Positions 22,134-33,983 of a stretch of DNA of 64,000 nucleotides are shown here, piece by piece. The DNA is taken from positions 124,001-188,000 of the forward strand of contig CAWUHX010000162.1 in the NCBI GenBank assembly GCA_963922205.1, in the 5' to 3' direction. This DNA comes from Romanomermis culicivorax (Eukaryota; Nematoda; Enoplea; Mermithida; Mermithidae). Below the pieces are notes generated by a model. The model was not told the origin of the DNA and did not search any database. It saw nothing but the letters and a program-made list of their open reading frames with translations. The first letter of the stretch is position 1. Every line of letters starts with the position of its first letter. Both the position numbers and the translations under genes were made by a program.

Positions 22134-23372
22134 CACTGTTTTTTTTTCCACATTTGCACTATAATGTAGAAAAAAATCTGGAATGTGGAAAAAATTTTTG
22201 AGGTCTTTCCACAAACGTGGAAGAAAAATTTGGGGTTTTCATATTGGAAAGATACATTTTGGTGCATTTTAGGAGGTCGAAATCTCAAAATTTTCCTCCG
22301 GCGGTTCGCGCCGGTTATAATAATCATAATTATTCATTAAGTAGCTCACGCGCGGCTTTTATCATGTCTACCTTCATTTATCACTTAATCTGTAAGAGTT
22401 TTCATCATCTTAAACGTAGTATCTCATATTTTAATTGGTAATCTTCAACATTTTATCATAATATTTAATGAAGATTCGCATTTTTTCCTTTTGAGAAAGA
22501 TCAATACGTCAAGTCTCTATGCTTTATGATGCGATTATTTCTTTGCTAACGTAAAATCAATTCAAAAGCTTCATGGAAATACCTTTCGGAAATTTATACT
22601 CTTCTCACTCATATATTTTCGACCAAGTTCATGAGAGTTTACAAATAAATTACAGATTTTAAAATTTTTCAAGTAAGATTCTAGAAATTACGACTCTTGA
22701 ACACAAAATTGGAATCTAATTCTTGAAATAAATGTTCGGAAAATTGATTTTCCAGCATCCCAGAATGTCAATATACCTAAACGCCCCGGAAACATACCTG
22801 TACTTGGGAGGGGGGTTGGGGGGTTGACCCCCCCAACTTGGCTAACCCAGTATCCAAAATCATTTACCCCCAACCCCCCCCCCAGTTTGGGAAAAATTAA
22901 AAAAATTTGCCAAAAAGTGTATGTTTTTTGGCCGACGAATTTTTTTTTCGACTTTTTTCTACTTTTTTCTTTTTTCTATTTTAATTTCGGATTTACCCCC
23001 CCCCCCTCCCAACTGGTCGGAGGTCTTACAGGTATGGCCGGAAAGACTTTCACTTGTCATCATAGAAGACTTGATCATCGATTTCTCGTGTTCAATCATG
23101 CTCTTGGATAGTTTGCTAGAAAATTTGTTCAACAATGCTTGTAGATTAGGCTTTAGAGTCGAACATTTCAATTTTTTCTTCAATTTTGATCAATTAACTT
23201 CTCTAGGAACACCGGAAGGCTTGAAAAAGCTCAAAAACAGTGCGATAAAGCGTCTGTGAGTATTTTAGGCGAAAAAACTGGGATTTTAAGACGAAAAAAA
23301 TTTTTCCACGTGCGGAAAAAAATATGACCCCTTTCCACATTTGTGGAAATAAGTTCGTGGAAAAAAACAGTG
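22134..23372. mobile_element. third hAT-like nonautonomous element, with a MITE inserted in it
   Basis: Begins CACTGTTTTTTTTTCCAC and ends GTGGAAAAAAACAGTG. The flanks are GTTACCAC (22126-22133) and GTTACCAT (23373-23380), a 7-of-8 duplication. Its interior is related to the reverse complement of the elements at 20074-22111, including a decayed hairpin near 22300. A CATACATG-type MITE at 22793-23036 sits where the second hairpin would be. Confidence 0.8.
22793..23036. mobile_element. CATACATG MITE, copy D, nested in a hAT-like element
   Basis: Ends CATACCTGTA and TTACAGGTATG, with flanks CCCGGAAA (22785-22792) and GCCGGAAA (23037-23044), 7 of 8 identical. Long C and G tracts lie near the ends. 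244 bp, non-coding. Confidence 0.7.
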
Positions 23373-23396
23373 GTTACCATGCCAGGCGTAACAGAA

Positions 23397-23895
23397 CTAA
23401 CGCGCCCCCCCAAGATAACTTGAAAAATCTATTTTTGACACCATAGTTTTGAAGGCCTGTAGATTGGAAGAACTAATAACATCATTTGGGATGTCGTTCC
23501 ATATGTTTACATATCTGTTGGAGAAATCATAAAGCCTTGCATTTGCTTTGGCTTTACCAGTAATCAGTTTGTAGTCATTTTTACGGCGAGTACAGTCAGA
23601 ACTGCTGCTAATAAAAAAATCTGATGGTTTAAGGCAGGATTGGTTCTTAAAGATTTGGAACATGAGATTTAATGCAGATAACAGTCGACGAACTTCTAGG
23701 CGTTCTATACCCAACTTTGATAAGCGCTGGTCATAGGAAAGTTCACACTTGAAACCAAAAATTCGCTTAGTAAACCTCCTCTGAACATTTTCAACTAAGT
23801 CGATATCAGAAGCATAATAGGGATTCCAAACAGTGGAACAATACTCTAATATTGGTCTAACATAATAACTCTTGAATTGTTCAGGAAATTCAAAC
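23397..23895 (-). mobile_element. LINE 3'-end fragment (reverse transcriptase C-terminus)
   Basis: Minus-strand reading gives VWNPYYASDIDLVENVQRR, then FTKRIFGFKCELS, then LGIERLEVRRLLSALN and SNRYVNIWNDIP. This is the usual terminal part of CR1/jockey LINE reverse transcriptases. It lacks everything upstream and is a 5'-truncated relic. Confidence 0.85.
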
Positions 23896-23929
23896 TAATT
23901 CAATTTTTGACTACGAATATGAATATCTA

Positions 23930-23960
23930 GGTATATATATATATATTATATATATATTTA
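23930..23960. repeat. (TA)n microsatellite
   Basis: About 30 bases of TATATA with a single interruption. Confidence 0.8.
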
Positions 23961-25454
23961 GCAACAATGTAGAGACTAGAGAAAATAAAGTCGAAAATTG
24001 TGTAAATTTTCGGTCGAAACATTGTACCATTACCAACGATATCGATTTTTCTATTATTCTATTTGAATTAATCAAGCACAAAAAGTAAGAATTTCAGTTT
24101 TAATTCCGAATCTGACTGAATGAACAGAGAATATTTAAAATTTCTTTTCATTCCACAGTCGTTGACAATGACAGCCTATAGAGTTTGCTGCAACGATACT
24201 AATACACTGTTCGGAGAGAAATCGTTCGCGTTCATGTCAAATATACGAATAGAAAATATTATATTCGTTGAATCGGCGCCACCGTTTTTTTTCCTCGAAG
24301 ATTTTTTCCACATGAGAACCGGACCCAAAATTTTTTTCCCCATTATCCAAAAATTTTCCTCAAAATTTTCCTAAAAGCGTTTATAATGTGGCTACGGATG
24401 CTTTTTTATCCATTTTAGGAGCATACCCAAGCATTTTGTTGTATTTGGAGTCAGAAACCTGCAAAAATGAGGAAAAAATTGAGAAAATTATGGTTATGTT
24501 AGTTAAAAATGAGCTCATGAAGAATATATTGGTGTTCTACAGGAGCAGGTAAAGCATGTTAACGATAGAGTTCTCAGGAATTTATCCGCTCTATTGACAT
24601 TTCTGCGGTTCCGATTAGAATCATCTAATTTTATTTAGTTCTTGGTCCGGCGCGGAGCGGCAGAAAATTTTTCGGAATTTTCACTTTCTAAAACGCTGGG
24701 AAATGAACCTTCGCAACGTTGAGAAATGAATTAAAATCAAACTGATGAACTGTTACTTGTTTCAAATCCTGGCGCGAAGCGCCGGAAAAATTTTCGGGTT
24801 TTTATATTCTCAAACGCTGGAAAATAAATCTCGAACAGATATTCATGAACAGGAGTTCTAAAATCGCAGTCTAGAATGATGTCTTCAATCTTCAATAAAG
24901 GCAAAATTTCAGGTTGCAAACGTTTAAAAAATTCTGAGCGTCGAGAGAAAAATTGAGAGAACTGATGGAAAATCTCAATTTTGGGCGATATAATGGGCGA
25001 TTACGAAATGAAATGAAATGAAAAATATTTATTGCTGTTACACAAAAGAAAACGAAAGAAAAATGCAAAGTGAAATACATAATATAATGTCATATAAAGA
25101 ATAAGATTAGTAAATCGACTCGCAAGAAATGTAAATATTTTAAGAAATAGATAAATCATGCAGCAATAGGGTGCAAAGATTACTTGAAAAGTAACAACTT
25201 ACATGCATCCCAAATTCGATTATCAAAGTTTAGAAGTTTAATTTTTTCTTTGAAAGTGTGCGAACTGGGAGAATTAACGATATCAAAAGATAAAGAGTTC
25301 CAGACATTAATATAACACTTAAAAAATCAAACTGGCAAGCAGTGGTATGAACTGACTTTATCATCAATCTTAGATCATGATTACGACGCGTATTGTTGTT
25401 GTTTATACAGAAAAAGTCAGCAGGATTTAGAATTGTTTTTTTGTGGATTATGTT

Positions 25455-26570
25455 TTACATGATACAGAGGGCAGATTCTAATCTACGAATATCAAGCTTG
25501 ACTTTGACAAGACCTAGCCTTTGTAGTCTATCTTCACAGGACAAACCAGATTTATGACCAAAAATCTTTCTGGTAAATCTACGTTGAACATTTTCGACGT
25601 AGCGTCCGTCCGCTAAAAAAATGGGGATTCCATACTGAACTACAGTATTGTAATATTGGAGTGCATAAGTAGCGAAAGCCTTTGCTAGAGTATTTTTCTC
25701 ATGGAAGACGAAAGACTTGAAAATTAAAGTAGACCTATTATAGGCATTTTTTACGATGTATCTATAGTGTTCTTTAAACTTCGTGTTAGGAGATATAAGA
25801 ATTCCCAAATCTTTAACATAACTTGCGTTTGATGGGAGATGTTGGTAACAAAGTGTATATTGACACGATGGGTTTTTTGCACCCAAATACAAGACATAAC
25901 TTTTTGTAGTAGATATAGGTAATTGCCAAGCGGTAGACCAATTTGAAAGAGTATCAAGGTCTTGTTGAAGAATCATAAAATTTGTTGATACATTGAAAAT
26001 TTTTATATCATCTGCAAAAAGAAAAATTTTACTTTTGATATTGTCGATAATGTCATTTATGTACAAAAGAAACAAAGTTGGATGTAATACACTACCTTGG
26101 GGCACACCACTGGACACTTTGAGCTGAGATGATAGGGAGTTTCCAATTTTGACCCTTTGAAATCTATTCTTAAGAAAATTTAATATCCAGCTTAAAAGGG
26201 GACCAGAGAGACCATATTTAGAAAGTTTGAGAAGGAGCTCACAATGGGAAACTAAGTCAAAGGCCTTGGCAAAGTCAATGTACACGATGTGTAAGGAGTG
26301 TCCTTTGTCCAACTGATTTAACCATGAGTTTTTACACTTGAGTAACTGTAGTTCGCAGGATCTATGTTTTAGGAAACCAAACTGTTGATGTGCTAAAAGG
26401 TTATGCTGATGAAGGAAACTTAAAATTTTATTATTAATAATGTTTTCTATAATTTTGCATGAGAAACATAGGGAAACAGGACGATAATTTTCAACCAGGG
26501 CTGGGTCACCTTTTTTGAAAATAGGAACAACAGTTGCGAAATTCCATAACTTAAGAAGGTGGCTCGTCAT
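25455..26570 (-). pseudogene. LINE reverse transcriptase main frame
   Basis: 371 codons covering RT motifs from PIFKKG to the QRRFTRK box. The active site is FADD, the variant used by this LINE class, so the catalytic residues are intact here. The adjacent frame upstream (26567-26968) supplies the missing N-terminal part after one indel. Belongs to the LINE at 25003-26985. Confidence 0.88.
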
Positions 26571-26968
26571 AAAAAAACTTCAAAAATTGATGAAAGTGGT
26601 TGGGCCAAATGTGTAGCAAGTTTTTTGATCAAAAAAGCACAAAGATTGTCGGGTCCCAGTGCTGTGGATGGCTTGATGCTATTTATGGCTGCTAAAACGA
26701 TTGGAATGGTGAAAGATACTGATGACAGAACAACGCTTGATCGGTTTTTGAACTCAGGCAAAGTGTCATTATCCAGTGCAAAAACAGATGCAAAATAATC
26801 ATTAAAAAGTTCATATTCCACATTATTATCTATGATATTAGAATCTCGATGTACTAGAGGGGGTAGGCTTCTAGTAGAGCGTAGGCGTGAGTTTACAAAG
26901 GTATAGAAGGCCTTTGAGTCATTTTTTGCAATAATTTGATTTTCTTCAGCTAGTTGTTGTTTAAACAC
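26567..26968 (-). pseudogene. LINE reverse transcriptase, N-terminal piece
   Basis: 133 codons with KAFYTFVNSRL, then a DNYFASVFA-like stretch (NDYFASVFALDN) and STALGPDNL, which precede RT motif 1 in CR1/jockey elements. It runs out of frame at a run of Ts near 26568. Confidence 0.85.
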
Positions 26969-27339
26969 TTCGAGCTAACTTGATTGATGGAAAGTGTTGA
27001 GCATTAATTAGTTAGTCGAAGTAGATATGCTAACGGCCGCGCTTGATAGAAAATAGTCAAGATTATACCCAAGCGCCTGAAAATTTTTAGATTTTGACCC
27101 TTATAAGTCCACCAAAACGCATCTTTTCGGTTTTGAATTCCTCAAAATTTTTTCGTCAATGAGAACCATACCCAAAATTCTTTTCCTCATTTCGGATTTC
27201 TTACCTCAAAAGACCCCATTTGAGGAAAAAAACGGTACTCGGTGCGAAGCGCCGAAATTTTTTTTGCATTTTCAGGCCCTAAAACGTCTAAAAATCAAGG
27301 AAATTTAATGTTTGACCAGCCAAAAATTTTGTGCCTATT

Positions 27340-27470
27340 GGCACAAACGCTCAAAATTTTTTGTGCAAAAAACCACGTTTTGGCACAAAAAAACACTGTT
27401 TTAAAGCATTCTGATCAGTGTTTTTTTTGTGCCAAAAAAATCGGAATCGCACAAAAAATTTTGAACATTT
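27340..27470. repeat. back-to-back ends of two GGCACAAAAAAACACTG-type TIR elements
   Basis: TTTTGGCACAAAAAAACACTG at about 27375-27394 and its inverse CAGTGTTTTTTTTGTGCC at about 27415-27432 face outward from a 20-base spacer. They look like the right end of one element and the left end of another. The matching far ends were not located. Confidence 0.4.
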
Positions 27471-27851
27471 GTGCCTTGAAGCCTGACTGACCTTTTGATT
27501 AGGTTATAGGATTTCCTGTTCGGAGATGCATTTTTATGCGTTATAAAATGGAAAACAGTGAAAATTTTTCGGCGCTCCGCGCCGGATTTTAATCATTTAA
27601 TAATTTTTCTACATTATTCCAGTGCACGGTTAGAAATGCCATTCTAGCTAATCCTTATATAGTTTCTGGGTATATTCAAGTTTTCGGCATTTTCGGCATC
27701 CTGACTATGTCGAGGGAGGCCTGAAACATCAGGAAAACTTTAGTTTCGATGACGGCAAACATCGGGCACCGGTTTAGGGGAGGTTAAATAAGGGAGAAAA
27801 TGGATAATTTTAATGCTTTTTCCCCTGTGATATTGTGGAGTTTTTTGTCGT

Positions 27852-28291
27852 TTTTTCTCATTTTCGTGAAAAAACTTGATTTGGAGTTTCCATGATGCTG
27901 GACACGATTCTGAACTCGAAATGAGTGGCGTTAGTGAACTCCAGTGGTCGAAAAAACACAAGGTTTAGGCTTAGGTTCATATTCAGGTTTAGGTTTAGGC
28001 TTAGGTTCAGGCTTAGGCTCAGGTTTAGGCTTAGGTTCACGCTTAGGCTTAGGTTCACGCTTATGCTTAGGCTTAGGCTCAGGCCTAGGTTCAGGCTTAG
28101 GCATGTAGAGGTTAAATTTTCAGCTAATGCAATTTTAGTAATGAAAATTGACTACTTCTGCTCATTTGCATAAGTTATGTTTTTTCGACTTTTTGACTGG
28201 AGTTCATGAGCGTCACTTATTTCGAGCTCAGAATCGTGTCCACCATCATGGAAAACCCCAATCACGGGTTTTTCGTGAAAAATGAGAAAAT
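27852..28291. mobile_element. foldback element with a TTAGGC-type core
   Basis: Two inverted arms of about 105 bp (27852-27958 and 28179-28291) share words such as CATGATG.TGGACACGATTCTGA, TGAACTCCAGT and TCGAAAAAAC. Between them are an array of telomere-like hexamers and about 75 bases of unique DNA. No target duplication was found. Confidence 0.75.
27961..28104. repeat. interstitial TTAGGC-like hexamer array
   Basis: About 24 consecutive hexamers, mostly CTTAGG, TTTAGG, TTCAGG and CTCAGG, with TTCACG variants. The commonest unit is a permutation of TTAGGC, the nematode telomere repeat. Open frames through it (Arg/Phe/Leu repeats) are artefacts. Confidence 0.85.
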
Positions 28292-28709
28292 ACCGTAAGC
28301 TTGAATTATTCCTAGTTTTTAATTATCAACTTATTATGGATAAATGTTTGATCCTGTGTTGTTTCTTGGCGAATTTAATGAAAAACAAGATTTTTCTCGA
28401 TTATTTTCCCAAAATCATTTTGCGATCTTTAAGAACTTTTTGACATTTGTGTGATTAAAACATTTTCAGTCGAAGTTAAAATTCTTGCTGATTGAAGAAT
28501 CGAAATTCTCGGTTGCTTTCCTAGCTTTTGAATTGTTGTCTGCCCGACTCATTGAATTCACTGAAAAGTTAAACTTTCTGTCTAGGAAACAAAAGTTGAA
28601 AAGATTCATTTTCCAGCGTTCTAGAATATCAAAATCCCAGAAAAATTTTTGGCGCTACGCGCCGAACAGGTTACTCAACCGACGTTTTCATTTTCTTTTC
28701 ATAACTGAA

Positions 28710-28887
28710 AAAACTGGGTTCTAAAAACCTAAAACCGACGCTACAAGAAAACTGGCTTTTGGTGGTTTTTCCAAGCTAATTTAATGACTTTAGAAGACTG
28801 GGTTTCAAAAGCCTAAAACCGACGCTACAAGAAAACTGGCTTTTGGTGGTTTTTCCAGTAAAATGAAGCTAATTTAATGATTTTAGA
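28710..28887. repeat. tandem duplication of an 85-90-bp unit
   Basis: Two adjacent copies share ACTGGGTT...AAAACCTAAAACCGACGC and TACAAGAAAACTGGCTTTTG blocks and then TTTTTCCA...GCTAATTTAATGA. The second copy has a 7-base insertion (GTAAAAT). Confidence 0.8.
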
Positions 28888-31225
28888 GTGAGCAACCAAA
28901 AATTTATCTGTGCATCCAAAATTTTTCTCCAAGTTGATTTTTGCAACTCTGCGCAAAAAAACCCTGCACACAACACAGCAACCAAACGTCGGTCCACTGT
29001 TTTTTTCCTGTCGGCCATTTTCCCAAATGGAGTAAGGGGTCAAAATTCCCCCCCCCCAAGTCGTCGCAGAGACCCTTCTGCATTTGGGGAAAAGGGTCGA
29101 AATTTTTTTCGCCATTTTTGTCATATCGTTTTTTTCGCTTAAAAATGCCGTCATCCGCTTTATTTATGTATTTTTGAACTTTTTTGAACATTTTCATACT
29201 TCTGCAATCAGTAATTTATCAAAGATGAAGAAAAAACAAAATTTTTTGAAAATTTTTATAAAAATTTGACTTTTTGATCTCCTAAAGTTCACCAAAATGC
29301 ATGTTTTCGGTTTTGAACTTCCCAAATTCTTTTTCACAATGAGAACCTTCCCAAAAAATTATTTTGCTTATTCCCAAATTTTCTTGCTCAAAAGACTCCG
29401 TTTGAGGAAAAACGATGGTTTGTAACTCTTGATGTTATTTCTAGTCCACGGTTAAAAAGGGCCTTATCTTTTGCTTATAGCTTTTAACCATCGATACATA
29501 CATCATTGATTGAATTTTAATTTTCTATCGTTTTTTGACACAAGTGAAAAAAATCAAGTTTTTTCTCGGTGAAAATCTTTTGGCAGACTGTTTAAATATT
29601 TTTGTGTTGCGTGAATACGAGCTTTTCCTATTTGGAATATGATTCAAACATCATCAACGCAGAAAAATGATAGATGTTCCTTGCGCTTGAGGAATCCTGT
29701 CGATTATACGTTGCGTGCCTAATTTTTCGAATTTCAGTTGCCTGTTTTCAGGATCATTTTTGTTTGCGCAACTAAAAATTCGCTGAATTCGCTGGAAAAA
29801 GTAATCCTTCTGTATAGGACATAAGTGTTGAAAGAATTCATTCTCCTGCATTCCAGAATATTGAAATGTTGAAAATTTTTCGGCGCTACGCGCTAGAATT
29901 AACGGTCTTTGACTGAAAGATCGAATGTACATATGCTGCTGAATTATTCGAAGTCTGCATTTTCGTGCTTTAGATCATCTGAAAACAATCTATTTTGATG
30001 CACTAATATTCTGTGCTAAATTATCTGTGCTAAAAACAGTGATTACGATTTATTATCGATAGTCGATGGTTGCAGAAGAATAAGCTGAAAAATGCATTTT
30101 CCGGAATTTAGGAGCCTTGAAATCTAAATTCAGTCCGCGCTACGGGCAGAACAAAGTAGCCTTGCCAGACTTTCCATTATTTTCCTTCAAAACTCATGAA
30201 ATCCAGTTGTAAAAGTTTAGAACTGATGCGATTTTAATGAAGTACAAGAAAATCAACGTTTAATCATTTTTCTGATAAAGGTAAGATGAATTTATCAATT
30301 TTAGAGAAGCAATCCAACATTTCTGTGCAACCAAATTTTTGGACCAAGCTGCATATAGAAACCTGGCCTGTGAAAAAACCCTGAATAACTCAATGAATTC
30401 GTCGCGGCCGTCTGTTTTTTTCGCCAAATCAGCGTTTTGGGCGAATACCATTTTGGAAATACGAAAAACTTTTGGGTTCTTTCGTCAAATGGCGAAAAAA
30501 ATTTCGGGTGTTCGAAGTCGGAAAAGTGTATTTTAGTGAATTTTAAAAGGTCAAAACTTCGAAATTATGATGATCATTGTTTATTATAATCATGCTACGC
30601 GATCGTTAGCAAGTATGCTTCATTTACTAGTCATAGTTGTCACTGTCTATATACATGTCTCATCTCATCGTTTTATCAGTGATCTTCGGAATTGCGTCCC
30701 AGTATTTGACGAAAATCAAGATTTTTTTCGATTATTCTACAAAATCTTTTTTTTTATTCTAACAAAAGTTTAAAAGTTTTTGAATTTTGTGACCATAATG
30801 GTTTTGAATTTGGCAAAATACTTGAACAATAGGTTCAAGTGGATAAAATTCGGTATCAGATTAGGTAACTTCGGTACCAGATGAGCTAGTTCTCAGCACT
30901 AGATATGAGATCAAGTTAGGGCTAATTTGATTGAGTAATTGGCTAACAGTACACAAGAATGATCATTATCTTCAATAGTTCGATGCTTATTTTTTCACTG
31001 TGCCCTGAAAGTGTGTAGATTCTGAATAACGCATGGAGACGAACTTTAATTGCATTGTGTCTATTTTCTACGCAATAAATGCACCATTTAACATTCGGTT
31101 TTCTACCCTGTCAATTTCGCAACTACAAAACGGATCAGGGAACCAACCAGCTTTCGTTAGTGTCTGATTCCAAATGTACCGATAGACTTTGTCCTGGTAT
31201 GTTTGGCAAATGATTAAAATATTAC
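28888..31225. other. mosaic of decayed TIR-element pieces, no gene
   Basis: Contains a CACTGTTTTTTTCC end at 28995, CCCAAATGG/CATTTGGGG words of the hAT-like family, GCGC hairpin remnants at about 29881 and 30130, and the dispersed repeat GGTAACTTCGGTACCAGATGA at 30868. No complete element and no coding region is supported. Confidence 0.55.
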
Positions 31226-31233
31226 ATTTTGTT

Positions 31234-31793
31234 TAGGGATGGGACGAATCCATTTTTATGTAGTTTCCGAATCCGAATCCAGGAAATTAGTAAAGTACCG
31301 AATCCGAATCTGAAATTTAGAATGTGGGCGAATCCGAATCTTACATTAATTTTTGCCAAATCAAACGCGCACCATTTATTAACGACATTTTTGTAGGTTA
31401 ATGTGATTATTTTACTTTTTATTTATATTTTATTTTATTTATTTTTATTTATTTTGACATATTTGTTTTATAGAAGCAGGGTTTCTCTGCTCCTAGCAGA
31501 CTATTAAGGATTGGAGCAGAAATTTTTTTGATGCTTTTCTGCGTAGAGCAGAAAAACTGTAGGATAAAGTTTTCAAGAAGCAAAGCTCAACATTGAGCTG
31601 CAAGTTGAAGAGCATTTAATTCAACAAATATTGCTAGTAGAAAATTTAGTAAATCAAGAATGGATTCGGATTCAGTCTAAAATTTTGGGCAAGACTACCG
31701 AATCCGAATCTGGAAAATCAGTGAAGTCGAATCCAAATCCAGAAAAAAAAACGAATCCAGCCAAATCTGAGTCCGGGATTCGTCCCATCCCTA
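31234..31793. mobile_element. palindromic element with TAGGGATGGGACGAATCC ends
   Basis: Starts TAGGGATGGGACGAATCC and ends GGATTCGTCCCATCCCTA. The flanks ATTTTGTT and ATTTTGGG agree at 6 of 8 positions. Both subterminal regions contain several GAATCCGAATC words. 560 bp, non-coding. Confidence 0.7.
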
Positions 31794-32407
31794 ATTTTGG
31801 GACAATTACAGAAGTTCTTGCTGGTTAGAAAATCCAAATTTTTGATTTTTTGTCTGATTTTTGAATTTTAGTCACATGCTTTCAATAGTTTTTTTTGCAT
31901 TTTATCCGAGTATTGAAAATAATTGAATCGATTGAAAAATTAAACCGCTTATCCAGACGATAAATGTTGAAAAGATTTATTTTCCAGCCTTTTATAATAT
32001 CAAAAATCCCAAAAAAGTTCCGACGCTCCGCGCCTGAAATCTGTTTATGAAATTTGTTGTTTCACCCGAATTTATGAAGCATCGTTTTATAGCTACTCTA
32101 TGAAGCATCTAACTGATTGAAAACATCAGCTCTTCGCCAAAGTCTGAACATCATTCTGGATTGAAAATTTAAACCTTAAATCATTGAATAAGTTTTGAAA
32201 GATTCGTTTTCCATCGTTCTAGAGTATGGAAATTCAAAAAATTTTCGGCGTTTCGCGCCGTATGGATAAATCAAATGTAGCCGATAACTCTTTACCTTGG
32301 CTGATCATAGAGATGTGTGCAGTAGAATTTTATGTCAATTTAAGGTTTTTGGCCTTAGTTTCTTTGTTGCTTCTTTGCTATTGTAAATTTAGCTATATTA
32401 TCATACC

Positions 32408-32837
32408 CATACATGTAATTGGGGGAGTGCTATGGGAACCCCCCCCCCCCCCAGAAATCGTCGACCATATGGCTAGCCATTGGGCGACCGCCCCCCAGGA
32501 TTTTCCAATCCTATGACTAGCCATATGGTAGCCGTTGGGACCCCCATACCTTTGGCCGGAAAAATACAGAAAAATGTCAATTTTTTGATGAAAAATATCA
32601 ATTTTTGAACAAAAATGGTCAAAAATTGAATTTTCTCGGCGCTTCGCGCCATAACTACATTTTTCGGTATTGTTAGAAAAAAATTACTATTTTTTAAACT
32701 ATTTTTCTGACTTTTTTAAAAAAATCGATTTTTTTTCCTTGAGAGACACCTCCCCATAAAATTTAGGGAATCACTGACCCCCGGCCCAAAAAAAGTCGCC
32801 TGACGTCCCCAGACCTTGGGGCCCCGTTACATGTAGG
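32408..32837 (+). mobile_element. CATACATG MITE, copy B, perfect 8-bp target duplication
   Basis: Starts CATACATGTAATTGGGGG and ends GGGGCCCCGTTACATGTAGG. The duplication ATCATACC occurs at 32400-32407 and 32838-32845. It contains TATGGCTAGCCATTGG words and a GCGC hairpin at about 32637-32651. 430 bp, the longest copy of the family here. Confidence 0.88.
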
Positions 32838-32947
32838 ATCATACCTGACCTAAGGTCAAAACTTTTGTTTTTCATTTTTGGTAAATTCAGGGCTACAGAA
32901 GGATGAGAATGCTCCAATAGCGTCAAGAAATAATAAAGTATGTGTTG

Positions 32948-33201
32948 CAGACATGCACGGCAAGAATTTTCCAGGGGAGGGTCCATGGACTTTTCCTGAG
33001 GGCTAGGGAGGTGGGTGAGCAAAAAAACCGAAAAAAGTTCTGCAAGCCTGTTTTTCGTTTAAAATATGCACAAAAATCATGGAAAAAGCTGATTTGGAAA
33101 AAGTTCAGGTGGGGTGTTGGACGATTTTTCTTTGGCCAGGGGAGTGGCCAGGGTCTCAGGTATGGGGGTTTACCCCCCTGCCCGCCCTATGTGCATGTAT
33201 G
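32948..33201 (+). mobile_element. CATACATG MITE relative, copy E, perfect 8-bp target duplication
   Basis: Starts CAGACATGCACGG and ends TGTGCATGTATG. The duplication ATGTGTTG occurs at 32940-32947 and 33202-33209. 254 bp, non-coding, with G/C tracts near the ends. Confidence 0.8.
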
Positions 33202-33983
33202 ATGTGTTGGTATTTTTGAGCGAAAAAACACTTTGGCGAAAGTCGCGGAAAAATTTTGACCTCTCCTGCGAAAAAACCGCGATGCGACCACGTTGCCTCG
33301 GCAGGGTTTTTTACAAACAAGTTTCGGGCTGTGCAACAAAATTTTTCCTGCAAGTTGTACAGTGCAACCGAGGGCTTGAAGAACCTTTTAATTAGGTTAG
33401 GCTTTCCCATGCGTTTTAAATTAGGAATACCGAAATTTTTTTGGCGCTGTTGATTCCTAGTATTATTTGTGGTGCGTGCTTGGGAAATGTCATTAGCTTT
33501 TAAACATCAGTATATTATGGAAAAATGTTTGATCTTGTATTATTTTGTATGACGTATTTGAAGAAAATCATGTTTATTTTCATAAAATCTTTCTGCAGTT
33601 CTTCAGATGTTTGAGCTTTCTTGAACACGAACTTTTTGCATTTGGAAAATGACAGAACTTCTTGCTGGCTGAAGAATCCAAATTTTTCGTTGCTTGCCTT
33701 ATTTTCAACTTTTAGTTTGCCCGACTGATAACTCATTAGAGAAACTCAGAAATTAGACCTTTCATACAGGAAATATGCTGCTTAGAGGGAGTCTCAAGGC
33801 TCGAAAAAAGGACTGCAATGATTATAAGTAAAATAGTTGGAATGAGCCTAAAAAGTTGTGTTAAGGGTGAAAATTTGAGCCTGGTTTATCAAATATTAGA
33901 TCGGCAATCACATGCCAAACTTGAGCTTTTGTCACGTCTTCCGCGACTTGATAGGCAAACCCAAAAGTTTGGGGCGCCACAAA

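Larger units (their letters stand above)
25003..26985 (-). mobile_element. CR1/jockey-like LINE with near-complete reverse transcriptase
   Basis: A minus-strand LINE. N-terminal RT linker sequence (26567-26968) includes SIKPSTALGPDNL. The next frame (25455-26570) carries WNFATVVPIFKKGD, ENYRPVSL, DFAKAFDLVSH, GVPQGSVLHP, FADDIKIF and VENVQRRFTRK. The C-terminal region continues past a stop to 25100 or so (LNPADFF.INNNNTRRN). The 3' end is at a short TTTCA repeat (about 25007-25030). A frameshift in a T homopolymer near 26568 and a stop at 25455-25457 break the frame. The endonuclease domain is missing, so the copy is truncated and defective. Confidence 0.9.
24280..27237. mobile_element. candidate hAT-like element carrying a nested LINE
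   Basis: Left end CACCGTTTTTTTTCCTC and right end GAGGAAAAAAACGGTA are inverted. The flanks ATCGGCGC (24272-24279) and CTCGGTGC (27238-27245) match at 6 of 8 positions. Internal words (ccccaaaatttttttcc, GGCGCGAAGCGCC at 24771) match the family at 20-23 kb. About 2 kb of LINE lies inside. The pairing of these ends is an inference. Confidence 0.5.

Noticed and set aside
22921..23259. 112-codon plus-strand frame
   Set aside because: It crosses the boundary of the inserted MITE at 23036, so it is a chance junction frame.
27858..28173. Arg/Phe/Leu- and Asn/Leu/Ser-repeat frames on both strands
   Set aside because: They are read-through of the TTAGGC-like hexamers, which avoid stops in several frames.
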